From the NCBI RefSeq assembly GCF_900142165.1, contig NZ_FQZY01000007.1, forward strand, positions 1 to 47,282: a DNA stretch of 47,282 nucleotides, in the 5' to 3' direction. Shown here in pieces: positions 26,361-33,271 of the stretch (its first letter is position 1; every line of letters starts with the position of its first letter). The notes beneath the pieces were generated by a model. The model was not told the origin of the DNA and searched no databases. It saw nothing but the letters and a program-made list of their open reading frames with translations. Source of the stretch: Hespellia stercorisuis DSM 15480. GTDB lineage: Bacteria > Bacillota > Clostridia > Lachnospirales > Lachnospiraceae. The position numbers and the translations under genes were made by a program.

Positions 26361-27209
26361 CTAAACCGCTATCGGAATATTCTTGATCTGCGGATGTGTC
26401 TCGTAATGCTCCAGACGGATATCGTCCGTCGTAAAGTCATAAAAATCTCTGATTTCCGGATTCAGCCAGAATGTCGGCGCCGGAAGCGGCTCTCTTGATA
26501 TCAGTTCCCTGATCAGAGGAATATGTCTGTCATAAATATGTGCATCTGCAATCACATGCACAAACTCTCCCACCCTCATGTCACACACCTGTGCAAGCAT
26601 GTGCAGCAGGACGGCATACTGACATACATTCCAGTTGTTCGCCGCGAGCACATCCTGTGAGCGCTGGTTCAAAATTCCATTTAGAGTCAGTTTATCATCA
26701 TCTCCGCTTTTTGTCACATTAAATGTCATACTGTAGGCACAGGGATACAGGTTCATTTCATGAAGATCCTGATGTACATAGATGTTCGTCATGATTCGTC
26801 TGCTGTACGGATTGTTCTTCAGATCATAAATCACCCGGTCAACCTGATCCATCATGCCCTCTTTGTATGCATGCTTCACGCTCATCTGGTATCCGTAGGC
26901 TTTGCCGATGGAGCCCTCTTCATCCGCCCAGCTGTCCCAGATATGGCTGTTCAGATCGTGAATATTGTTAGATTTCTTCTGCCAGATCCACAGCAGTTCA
27001 TCCACACAGCTTTTAATTCCTGTTCTGCGAAGTGTCAGTGCCGGAAATTCCTTTGACAGATCATACCGGTTCACCACGCAGAACTTCTTGACCGTATATG
27101 CAGAAGTTCCATCCTCCCACACCGGACGTACCTTCTCGCCCTCTGTGCTTGTTCCGTTGTCAATGATATCTTGACACATCTCTATAAATACTTTGTCCGC
27201 ATAACTCAA
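26361..27209 (-). CDS. thyA: Thymidylate synthase (divergent active-site loop)
   Basis: Methylates dUMP to dTMP using methylene-tetrahydrofolate. 282 residues. The folate/dUMP motifs are present: ELLWIWQKKSNN, DSWADEEGSIGKAYGYQ, an RR pair in NPYSRRIM, QRSQDVLAANNWNVCQYA and HVIADAHIYDRH. The catalytic cysteine is in YPCAYS; the usual PCH has an Ala in place of His, a form I believe is shared by Clostridia homologues. The start is probably the TTG at 27209 (LSYADKVF) with GGGAGG seven bases upstream; a TTG at 27227 is the alternative. Confidence 0.9.
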   Translation of the reverse strand: MSYADKVFIEMCQDIIDNGTSTEGEKVRPVWEDGTSAYTVKKFCVVNRYDLSKEFPALTLRRTGIKSCVDELLWIWQKKSNNIHDLNSHIWDSWADEEGSIGKAYGYQMSVKHAYKEGMMDQVDRVIYDLKNNPYSRRIMTNIYVHQDLHEMNLYPCAYSMTFNVTKSGDDDKLTLNGILNQRSQDVLAANNWNVCQYAVLLHMLAQVCDMRVGEFVHVIADAHIYDRHIPLIRELISREPLPAPTFWLNPEIRDFYDFTTDDIRLEHYETHPQIKNIPIAV

Positions 27210-27280
27210 ATCACATTCCTCCCGCAATTCTCAGCTTCTATTCCCCGGCATCTTTCTGACGCCCTGAGTTTTCTGATATT

Positions 27281-27715
27281 CTATGGCTCTGAAATGTTGT
27301 ACAACACCTTTTCAAGCCCCTTCTTTAACGCATCGACCTCTTTTTTGGTCATTCCAATCGTCAGCATTCTCTCTGTCTTCCTGCGGTCTGTCTCCATCCG
27401 CCGCTGGATATCATACGCCTTCTCCGTCAGATATATGTTCTTCCTGCGCTTGTCCGTCGCATTGGGAACGCAGAGGATAAATCCCTTCTCATCCAGACGC
27501 TTCAGGAGCCCCGTCACCGTCGGGTTTTTGAGATTCAGATGACGCTCCACATCTCTCTGGTTCACTTCTTCTTTGTTGGTCTGAAACAAAAAATCAAGCA
27601 CCGCACACTGTGAGGAAGTGATCCCAAGTGTTTTCAGTTGTCCTGTAAGCTCTTTTTCAAACACATTGTTGATTGCTTTTACCGTGAAGCCAATTGACTG
27701 CTTCCTTTTCTCCAT
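27281..27715 (-). CDS. MarR family transcriptional regulator
   Basis: A 144-residue winged-helix regulator. Helix-turn-helix region TSSQCAVLDFLFQTNKEEVNQRDVERHLNLKNPTVTGLLKRL in segments, wing with GFILCVPNATDKRRKNIYLT, and long C-terminal dimerisation helices. The ATG at 27715 is favoured over the GTG at 27721, because the AAGGGG site is too close to the GTG. It is followed by thyA after 71 bases. Inverted repeats sit between its promoter and start codon, as expected for autoregulation. Ligand unknown. Confidence 0.88.
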   Translation of the reverse strand: MEKRKQSIGFTVKAINNVFEKELTGQLKTLGITSSQCAVLDFLFQTNKEEVNQRDVERHLNLKNPTVTGLLKRLDEKGFILCVPNATDKRRKNIYLTEKAYDIQRRMETDRRKTERMLTIGMTKKEVDALKKGLEKVLYNISEP

Positions 27716-27753
27716 AGTCACTTTCCCCTTTTGCTTTCAGGCAGACGATAAAC

Positions 27754-27790
27754 AATTACGAGGAATCTGCTATGCCGATTCCTCGTAATT
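27754..27790. repeat. 14-bp inverted repeat in the marR leader
   Basis: AATTACGAGGAATC (27754-27767), nine-base loop, GATTCCTCGTAATT (27777-27790), perfect. No T tract follows on the minus strand, so it is more likely an operator or mRNA hairpin than a terminator. Confidence 0.8.
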
Positions 27791-27803
27791 TCTTGTACGG
27801 TTA

Positions 27804-27853
27804 TATAGCGTGCTATACTTATATATAGTAAGCATTTTCACGCACCTTGTCAA
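27804..27853 (-). promoter_or_regulatory. marR promoter and candidate operator
   Basis: Minus strand TTGACA (27853-27848), 17-bp spacer, TACTAT (27830-27825). The near-palindrome TATAGC-GT-GCTATA (27804-27817) lies just past the likely start site, a usual place for an autoregulatory MarR operator. Confidence 0.65.
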
Positions 27854-27883
27854 TCCATTCTATCTTCCAAAATAAAACTTTTT

Positions 27884-29173
27884 TTAATATTCTCTGATCA
27901 CGCTGCTGACTTCCTTGATGCTCTCGATACTCTGCAGTTCATTCAGTGCATCTTTGAGGTGGTATTCTTTCACTACGTCGGTTACGATTACAAGTTCCGC
28001 CTGCTCCTTTGTCGCATTTTTCTGTACCACTCTCGCGATACTCACCTTGTGATCACCAAACACCTTGGCAATACATGCCAGTACCCCCGGCTCATTGGCT
28101 ACCTGCATGCGGAGGAAGAATTTGTTCTTCACATCGTCAAAGGATTTGATCGGTGTGTCCCTGTAACAGGTGCAGCTTATGCGTCCGTTGCACTGATACT
28201 TCAGATTTCTCGCCACATCCATGATGTCTCCCACAACCGCGCTCGCCGTCGGAAATTCTCCGGCTCCGCGGCCATAGAACATGGCGTCATCCACTGCATC
28301 TCCATGAACAAAGACTGCGTTGAACGAATCCCGCACCGAAGCCAGCGGATGATCCTTATGCAACAGCATCGGGTATACACCTGCCTCGATCCCCTTCTCC
28401 GTATTGCGCGCCACGCCAAGAAGCTTGATCACACTGTCAAACTCCTTCGCATACTCAATGTCTCTGGAAGTAATTTTCGTGATTCCCTCCGTGTAGACAT
28501 CCGAGAACACCACACGGGAATGAAATGCGATTGATGCCATGATTGCCACCTTACGTCCGGCATCCAGACCCTCGATATCGGCTGTCGGATCCGCCTCCGC
28601 GTATCCAAGCTCCGTCGCCTTCGCCAGTGCTTCTGCAAAATCCATATGATCTTCGAACATCTTCGTCAGAATGTAGTTTGTGGTGCCGTTTACAATTCCG
28701 ATTACTTCTGTGATTTCATTTCCGGCCAGACACTGTTTCAGCGGGCGGATAATCGGAATCCCACCTGCCACAGCCGCCTCAAACAGAAAATCACAGTTTC
28801 CTTCCTCCGCAGCGTCCAGCAGTTCTTTCCCATGCGCTGCGATCAGATCCTTGTTGGCACTCACCACGTGCTTTCCCGCATGGAGTGCTTCCAGAATCAT
28901 GGTCTTCGCCGGTTCGATCCCGCCCATCAGTTCAATGACGATCTGTATCTCATCGTCCTCGATGATATCCTTCCACTGATCTGTGAGGAGCGACGCATCC
29001 ACGCCTTCTCTTTTCTTCTCCATATTATGAACCAGAATTTTTGTGATTTCGAGGTTTGCACCTACATTTTTTTCCATTCCATCCGAACGGCGCTGAATCA
29101 GTTTATAAACTCCGCCTCCGACTGTCCCCAGCCCCAGCAGTGCCATTTTAATTGTATTTGTTTTATTCTCCAT
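27884..29173 (-). CDS. hom: Homoserine dehydrogenase with ACT domain
   Basis: Reduces aspartate semialdehyde to homoserine for threonine and methionine. 429 residues: NAD(P)-binding GLGTVGGGVYKLI near the N-terminus, catalytic region with IIRPLKQCLAGNEITEVIGIVNGTTNYIL in segments, AEADPTADIEGLDAGRK carrying substrate residues, then a C-terminal ACT domain (about 350-429; VANEPGVLACIAKVFGDHKV) for feedback. The start at 29173 follows AAGGA; the frame extends to 29272 but lacks a site. Likely promoter: the extended -10 TGCTATAAT at 29261-29256. Confidence 0.94.
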   Translation of the reverse strand: MENKTNTIKMALLGLGTVGGGVYKLIQRRSDGMEKNVGANLEITKILVHNMEKKREGVDASLLTDQWKDIIEDDEIQIVIELMGGIEPAKTMILEALHAGKHVVSANKDLIAAHGKELLDAAEEGNCDFLFEAAVAGGIPIIRPLKQCLAGNEITEVIGIVNGTTNYILTKMFEDHMDFAEALAKATELGYAEADPTADIEGLDAGRKVAIMASIAFHSRVVFSDVYTEGITKITSRDIEYAKEFDSVIKLLGVARNTEKGIEAGVYPMLLHKDHPLASVRDSFNAVFVHGDAVDDAMFYGRGAGEFPTASAVVGDIMDVARNLKYQCNGRISCTCYRDTPIKSFDDVKNKFFLRMQVANEPGVLACIAKVFGDHKVSIARVVQKNATKEQAELVIVTDVVKEYHLKDALNELQSIESIKEVSSVIREY

Positions 29174-29255
29174 GCTATTAATCCTTTCTACCACTTGTAC
29201 CAGGATGAGATCCAACACTTCTTTTACACTGTATCTCATTAACGTATCGCGTTTT

Positions 29256-29264
29256 ATTATAGCA
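29256..29264 (-). promoter_or_regulatory. Likely hom promoter (extended -10)
   Basis: TGCTATAAT on the minus strand, an extended -10; the -35 region (TGGAAA) is weak. Confidence 0.5.
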
Positions 29265-29334
29265 CACGTCAAATTCAGTTTCCATCATAGTTTATTATTT
29301 AACACCATTTCCGGTGTTTTTCTGCTATGTCGAT

Positions 29335-29484
29335 ATGATTTCGTCCGGCTCATTGTCTGCAATCGCGCAGCTCCTCTGCCCGATTCTGTGCAAGTCCACC
29401 ATCTCACAACTTACGTTGCTCGATGATGGACATTCGCCGGGTGAAATTCATGCAAGCATGATTTCGTCCGGCTCATTGTCTGCA
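29335..29484. repeat. 27-bp direct repeat pair
   Basis: The same 27 bases, beginning ATGATTTCGTCCGGCTCATT, occur at 29335-29361 and 29458-29484, with 96 bases between. No gene is visible in or around them. They sit between hom and the first tRNA-Gly, at the edge of the accessory cassette. Confidence 0.85.
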
Positions 29485-29485
29485 C

Positions 29486-29516
29486 AAAAAAAGAAGTCTT
29501 TAAAAGACTTCTTTTT
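29486..29516 (-). terminator. Terminator of tRNA-Gly copy 1
   Basis: AAGAAGTCTTT pairs with AAAGACTTCTT, followed by a T tract on the minus strand, directly after the tRNA. Confidence 0.85.
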
Positions 29517-29518
29517 AG

Positions 29519-29591
29519 AGCGACAGACGGGGTTCGAACCCGCGACCCCGACCTTGGCAAGGTCGTACTCTACCAGCTGAGCCACTGTCGC
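29519..29591 (-). tRNA. tRNA-Gly (GCC), copy 1
   Basis: The full cloverleaf is seen: acceptor GCGACAG/CTGTCGC, D arm GCTCAGCTGGTAGAGT, anticodon stem CGACC/GGTCG with loop TTGCCAA (anticodon GCC), T arm GGGTTCGAACCCC, and discriminator T, which fits glycine. The 3' CCA is not encoded. Confidence 0.97.
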
Positions 29592-29633
29592 ATATATGAT
29601 GTTTTGCATGTCTGTTTTACCAGAACAATAACT

Positions 29634-29662
29634 ACTATATCGTATCATTTACAAATTGTCAA
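29634..29662 (-). promoter_or_regulatory. Promoter of tRNA-Gly copy 1
   Basis: TTGACA (29662-29657), 17-bp spacer, TATAGT (29639-29634). The -35 is two bases from the tandem repeat block. Confidence 0.85.
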
Positions 29663-29664
29663 CC

Positions 29665-29768
29665 TTTTTTTCGGTGTTAGAGGAGTGTTTTTTTCGGTGT
29701 TAGAGGAGTGTTTTTTCGGTGTTAGAGGAGTGTTAGAGGAGTGTTTATTTTTCGGTGTTAGAGGAGTG
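29665..29768. repeat. T-rich tandem repeat block
   Basis: Four full units, each a T tract followed by CGGTGTTAGAGGAGTG (lengths 23, 23, 22 and 25), with one extra half-unit TTAGAGGAGTG after the third. A degenerate half-unit follows at 29769. Lengths differ mainly in the T tract, as expected from slippage. Confidence 0.93.
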
Positions 29769-29790
29769 TTAGAAGATATATGAGGATATA

Positions 29791-29877
29791 GCAGAATAAA
29801 TTTTCAGTCTGCAAGACGAAGGAATGAGGCGTAGCGGTGGCTACGTCGATTGACGACAACGCAGTCGATGGAAATTT
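29791..29877 (+). ncRNA. Candidate structured RNA element
   Basis: AAATTTTC (29798-29805) pairs with GGAAATTT (29870-29877), enclosing two hairpins: CGTAGC-GGTG-GCTACG (29830-29845) and TCGATTG/CAGTCGA (29846-29868). A GCAGA/TCTGC stem also starts at 29791. Two pairs are U-G only if the plus strand is the RNA; on the other strand they are A-C mismatches. No ORF is present. Function unknown. Confidence 0.45.
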
Positions 29878-29944
29878 AGGCAAGTGAAACATAAGGTTAT
29901 TTCATGTCGCTTATACTAGATTAGTGCCATGCTTGGCATACACA

Positions 29945-29989
29945 GCAAAAGGGCAAACATCGGAATTATCCGCCTGTTTGCCCTTGCTT
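29945..29989 (-). terminator. Terminator of the surface-protein gene
   Basis: AAGGGCAAACA (29949-29959) pairs with TGTTTGCCCTT (29975-29985), followed by TTTT on the minus strand, 26 bases after the stop codon. Confidence 0.85.
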
Positions 29990-30014
29990 CAGAAAATTTA
30001 TTTTCTTGATTTAA

Positions 30015-32201
30015 TTATTGTTTTGAATTCTTTTTACGAGTTTTCTGGGTAATCCCGCCAATTACAATCCCACCTGCGGAAAGCATCAATATCGCCAACC
30101 ACAAAAACATATTACTGTTATCTCCGGTCTGAGCAGAGGTTGCATTATTATTGTTGCCTTTGGCTGTAGCACCAGTTTTCTTCACAAGCCCGTCAATGGC
30201 TTTTTGAATGGCTGTAGCATAAGCATCAACAGTGGTCTGCTCCGTGATATTCTTTCCTCTTACTACTGCATTTTTAGCATCGTTCAATGCTTTTACGCTT
30301 GCGTCGGTGTAAATGGAAAGGTCAGCAGGTATTTTGCCAATAGCAGTATCTACCTTGCTGTAATCCGCATCTTTATATCTCAGAGCCTTGATCGCATCTC
30401 GAATGGCTGTCGCATATCCGTCAACAATGGACTGCTCTGCCTCAGTTTTATTTCTGTCAACAGCGACTTTTGCATCATTCAACGCTTGCACACTTGCATC
30501 GGTATAAATGGAAAGGTCGGCAGGAATTTCACTGATTGCCTTATCTACATCTGCGTAATCCGCTGCTTTTGGTGCAGGCGGAGCTACATAGGCACTAATG
30601 GCTATGCTCTGTACGTCAGATGCAAGAGTTGTACCGCTTGCTTTAACACGAATGTCATAGCTTTGGTTGGAAAGTCCTGTAATCGTAGTTCCAGTAATCG
30701 CCATCCATGCATCCGCAGAGCCAGATACTCGGTATTCCATCGTATTGTTCACACCACTGATTTTTCCGTTGTTATTTGCAGCCGTGGAGCAATCCGTTTT
30801 TGAAAGTCCAGTTGGCTGTGCTGCCTGTGTAACAGTTATCGTCTGTACATCGGAATCGGAGGTTGCCACTCCATCTCCTCTGTCATAAATCTGTACGCCA
30901 TTTGCAGCGGTAACATCTGCAATATTCATTGTAGCATCTGTTACATCAATCCAGTTAGCACCGCCATCTACGCTGTACTGCATATTGGTTGTGACACCGC
31001 CAAGTGTACCGCCATTTTCACTTGTTGCGGTAAATGTTGCACTTGGTGTGGCTAGCTTTGATAAAGTGACCTCAAGTGCAATGTCCTGCATCGCACTTGC
31101 ATAATCTGTCTTGTTATCTCCGTTTAATTGCTCGGAGAAAACTTTCAATGTGTAATTGCCTGCGCCAAGACCTGTCGGGATATTCACAGTCTGTGTTCCA
31201 CTTGCGCTATTCTGTGCAATATTTCCGTAGTAAAGCACGTTGCCACTTGCATCACACAGCATAGTCGATACATATTCGTTTGAACCTGTTGCGGCATTAT
31301 TATATGTTACATTAACTGACCAGTTACTATAACCAGTCGCCGCACTTGCGGTTGTACCCTCTGCTGCCTGTGCAGTAAAGCTACGATTTGAATCCAGCAG
31401 GGTCACTTTCCATGCTCTTGCAGTATTCGATGTATACTCAGAAACAGAATTTAACGCGGCGGCACCGACGGTGCCGCTTGATTTGCCGCCTTCGGCGGCA
31501 GATGAGAAGAGAACAGATTCCAGATTTAAGTTAAAAGCGGGACGCACACCCGGGTAGGTGTAAGCTACAATGTAAGAATCGACATAGCCGACCTCGTACA
31601 CGAAGCCCGCATAGCTAGTATCATAGTTGTAGGGCGACCGCAGCCACCACCCGCCAGCGGCTCCGCCGCTTGTCGTTGTTGCAAGTCCCTCATCTCCATC
31701 ATTTGCTCCTATGTAGTTTGCTGCTTCTTCTGCTGATAAATAGAACACCTTCTCATCTACAAGAGAACTCGTTCCCCAAGAAATACTATATTGGTTTGTT
31801 GTCTCATCTGTTTTGTTTACACTTTTAAGTGCTTCTTTTTCGGCACTCGTAAATGCACTGCTGTCTGCAAATGTTTTGCACCACGCCTGTGCAATACTGC
31901 CTTGCCATACATTCGAGTTGTTATCAAACTGCTTATGGCTTTGTTCGAGCAGATATTCAGACAGCAGGAACATACCTTGTGCTGCACCTGTATTATCTGC
32001 GTCTGCGTCAAGCACTTTCCACTTGATATCTTCGCTGTTGTAGTTTCCAAAGTACACGAAATCCTTGTCCGCTACGCCGCTTGTTCCAAGTTCAATGTTT
32101 TTGGTTGTGGTATCTTCGGCATTTGCCACCACACTGCTAAATGGCACGATACCAAGCACCATTGCCACCACTAAGAGTAACGATAAAATTCTCTTTTTCA
32201 T
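30015..32201 (-). CDS. Secreted wall-anchored DUF6273 protein, candidate DGR target
   Basis: 728 residues. Signal peptide 1-28 (MKKRILSLLLVVAMVLG..., cut after ANA). Residues about 35-225 form a DUF6273 domain (FVYFGNYNSEDIKWKVL; WWLRSP; GVRPAFNLN), which I infer to be C-type-lectin-like. Residues 191-216 look like a retroelement variable region: 22 of 26 codons end in C or T and eight are Tyr. A central beta-rich part (about 245-540) follows, then two 66-residue repeats (about 546-611 and 612-674; IPADLSIYTDASV in each), an Asn/Thr linker, SAQTGD, one membrane helix and a KTRKK tail: a sortase-type anchor with Ala where Pro is normal. The start follows GGAGG and overlaps the tetR stop as ATGA. 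Confidence 0.82.
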   Translation of the reverse strand: MKKRILSLLLVVAMVLGIVPFSSVVANAEDTTTKNIELGTSGVADKDFVYFGNYNSEDIKWKVLDADADNTGAAQGMFLLSEYLLEQSHKQFDNNSNVWQGSIAQAWCKTFADSSAFTSAEKEALKSVNKTDETTNQYSISWGTSSLVDEKVFYLSAEEAANYIGANDGDEGLATTTSGGAAGGWWLRSPYNYDTSYAGFVYEVGYVDSYIVAYTYPGVRPAFNLNLESVLFSSAAEGGKSSGTVGAAALNSVSEYTSNTARAWKVTLLDSNRSFTAQAAEGTTASAATGYSNWSVNVTYNNAATGSNEYVSTMLCDASGNVLYYGNIAQNSASGTQTVNIPTGLGAGNYTLKVFSEQLNGDNKTDYASAMQDIALEVTLSKLATPSATFTATSENGGTLGGVTTNMQYSVDGGANWIDVTDATMNIADVTAANGVQIYDRGDGVATSDSDVQTITVTQAAQPTGLSKTDCSTAANNNGKISGVNNTMEYRVSGSADAWMAITGTTITGLSNQSYDIRVKASGTTLASDVQSIAISAYVAPPAPKAADYADVDKAISEIPADLSIYTDASVQALNDAKVAVDRNKTEAEQSIVDGYATAIRDAIKALRYKDADYSKVDTAIGKIPADLSIYTDASVKALNDAKNAVVRGKNITEQTTVDAYATAIQKAIDGLVKKTGATAKGNNNNATSAQTGDNSNMFLWLAILMLSAGGIVIGGITQKTRKKNSKQ
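30183..30567 (-). repeat. Two tandem 66-codon repeats in the surface protein
   Basis: Two consecutive units encode nearly the same helical module, each starting with ADY and containing IPADLSIYTDASV. They resemble FIVAR-like stalk repeats that hold the N-terminal domain away from the wall. Confidence 0.8.
31460..31500. repeat. Twin short hairpins downstream of the variable region
   Basis: TGCCGCC-GAA-GGCGGCA (31500-31484, minus strand) and CGGCACC-GTC-GGTGCCG (31476-31460): two perfect 7-bp stems with 3-base loops, inside the coding sequence, 37 and 61 bases after the GC-rich block. Confidence 0.85.
31537..31631 (-). other. Candidate DGR variable region with GC-rich 3' block
   Basis: Minus strand, 31631-31554: 26 codons of which 22 end in C or T, as if derived from AAY template codons by adenine mutagenesis. 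Next comes the GC-rich block CCCGGGTGTGCGTCCCGC (31554-31537), which is where an initiation-of-mutagenic-homing site would lie. No template repeat or reverse transcriptase is in the window. Confidence 0.55.
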
Positions 32202-32818
32202 TGCGTTTCCTCCTGACAAGATGATTGATTTGCAGGTTCCGATTTTTCATCGAGATATTTTTCCTTGAGCATACTACACATCTGCCACAGCATATCCATC
32301 TGGGGCTTTAAGTAACCTTCGTCCTCAAACAGCGCATAGTGTACGCTGGCACGCACAAAGGTAAAAATCATCGGCTGAATGACCTGCCACGGAATACCCA
32401 AACGACGCTCCAGCTGCTTTGCATACTCTGTGTATCTCTGCTCCACACCCTTGAAAAATTCTTTGCCGTATTCCAGATATTTGGGAGAGGTGTACACCTG
32501 ATACATAAAGCGGTATTTTTTGCCGTGCTTTTTTGCTGTCCAGTAGGGCACTTCCTCCACAAAGCGTTTAATATCCGCCGGGTCTTTGGGGGACAGTGCC
32601 ATAAATTCGTCCTCCACCTTTGCCATACAATAGGCGGTGGACTGAATAATTAAATCGTCGATGCTGTCAAAGTACACGTACATATTGCCGGTCGTCATAC
32701 CACAAGCCTTTGCAAGTGCCTTCAGCCCTGTTGATGCTATACCGTTCTCACAATAACAGTCAAAGCACTGTTCCATAATTTCAAGTTTTCTTCGCTCGTG
32801 CTGCTCTGATACGCCCAT
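32198..32818 (-). CDS. TetR/AcrR family transcriptional regulator
   Basis: 206 residues. N-terminal helix-turn-helix (about 10-55): IMEQCFDCYCENGIASTGL, LAKACGMTTGNMYVYFDS. The C-terminal ligand domain is long and rich in Tyr, Phe and Lys (YWTAKKHGKKYRFMYQVY). It stops four bases inside the surface-protein gene (ATGA overlap), so the two are one operon. Promoter TTGAGC-17-TATACT upstream, followed by AGTAATTAGTAACT, a possible operator. It probably controls its own operon; inducer unknown. Confidence 0.88.
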   Translation of the reverse strand: MGVSEQHERRKLEIMEQCFDCYCENGIASTGLKALAKACGMTTGNMYVYFDSIDDLIIQSTAYCMAKVEDEFMALSPKDPADIKRFVEEVPYWTAKKHGKKYRFMYQVYTSPKYLEYGKEFFKGVEQRYTEYAKQLERRLGIPWQVIQPMIFTFVRASVHYALFEDEGYLKPQMDMLWQMCSMLKEKYLDEKSEPANQSSCQEETQ

Positions 32819-32858
32819 GTTTAATCGCCTTTCAAGTGTAGTTACTAATTACTTAATC

Positions 32859-32887
32859 AGTATAGCGTAAATTCAAAGGATGCTCAA
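32859..32887 (-). promoter_or_regulatory. Promoter of the tetR-surface protein operon
   Basis: TTGAGC (32887-32882), 17-bp spacer, TATACT (32864-32859) on the minus strand. An AT-rich imperfect palindrome, AGTAATTAGTAACT, lies just downstream (about 32854-32841). Confidence 0.7.
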
Positions 32888-33001
32888 TAGTTTTTCCGAA
32901 AAAGGTCTTGTTTTTTTGCTTTTAATAATTCCACACAGTCAAAGCGGATATTCGCAGATTGCTCCCTCTGCTGACAAATCGAGAAACAAAAAAAACCGAA
33001 C

Positions 33002-33048
33002 AAAAAAACTGAGATAAATATCTAATCAACTTAGATACTTATCTCAGT
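33002..33048 (-). terminator. Terminator downstream of tRNA-Gly copy 2
   Basis: ACTGAGATAAGTATCTAA pairs with TTAGATATTTATCTCAGT, one mismatch, then TTTTTT on the minus strand. It separates the tRNA transcript from the tetR promoter. Confidence 0.85.
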
Positions 33049-33123
33049 ATTCATGATAGAATGGATTCGGCGGTCACTGTAAATGAATGACCTTCCGAAA
33101 TCCCTTCCTACAATAATTTTCAG

Positions 33124-33196
33124 AGCGACAGACGGGGTTCGAACCCGCGACCCCGACCTTGGCAAGGTCGTACTCTACCAGCTGAGCCACTGTCGC
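33124..33196 (-). tRNA. tRNA-Gly (GCC), copy 2
   Basis: Identical in the tRNA body to the copy at 29519-29591: same acceptor, anticodon loop TTGCCAA and T arm. The 5' leader is also shared up to the -10 box, with one small difference. Confidence 0.97.
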
Positions 33197-33239
33197 ATAT
33201 ATGATGTTCCTGCATGTCTGTTTTACCAGAACAATAACT

Positions 33240-33268
33240 ACTATACAGCAAGAACATCATATTGTCAA
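33240..33268 (-). promoter_or_regulatory. Promoter of tRNA-Gly copy 2
   Basis: TTGACA (33268-33263), 17-bp spacer, TATAGT (33245-33240). The spacer differs from copy 1, but both boxes match. Confidence 0.85.
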
Positions 33269-33271
33269 TAT

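Noticed and set aside
29300-29322. AACACC-ATTTCC-GGTGTT followed by T5, a plus-strand terminator
   Set aside because: No plus-strand gene ends here; it may be incidental.
29665-29768. CRISPR-like array
   Set aside because: Units are directly adjacent with no spacers and no cas genes are near; it is a simple tandem repeat.
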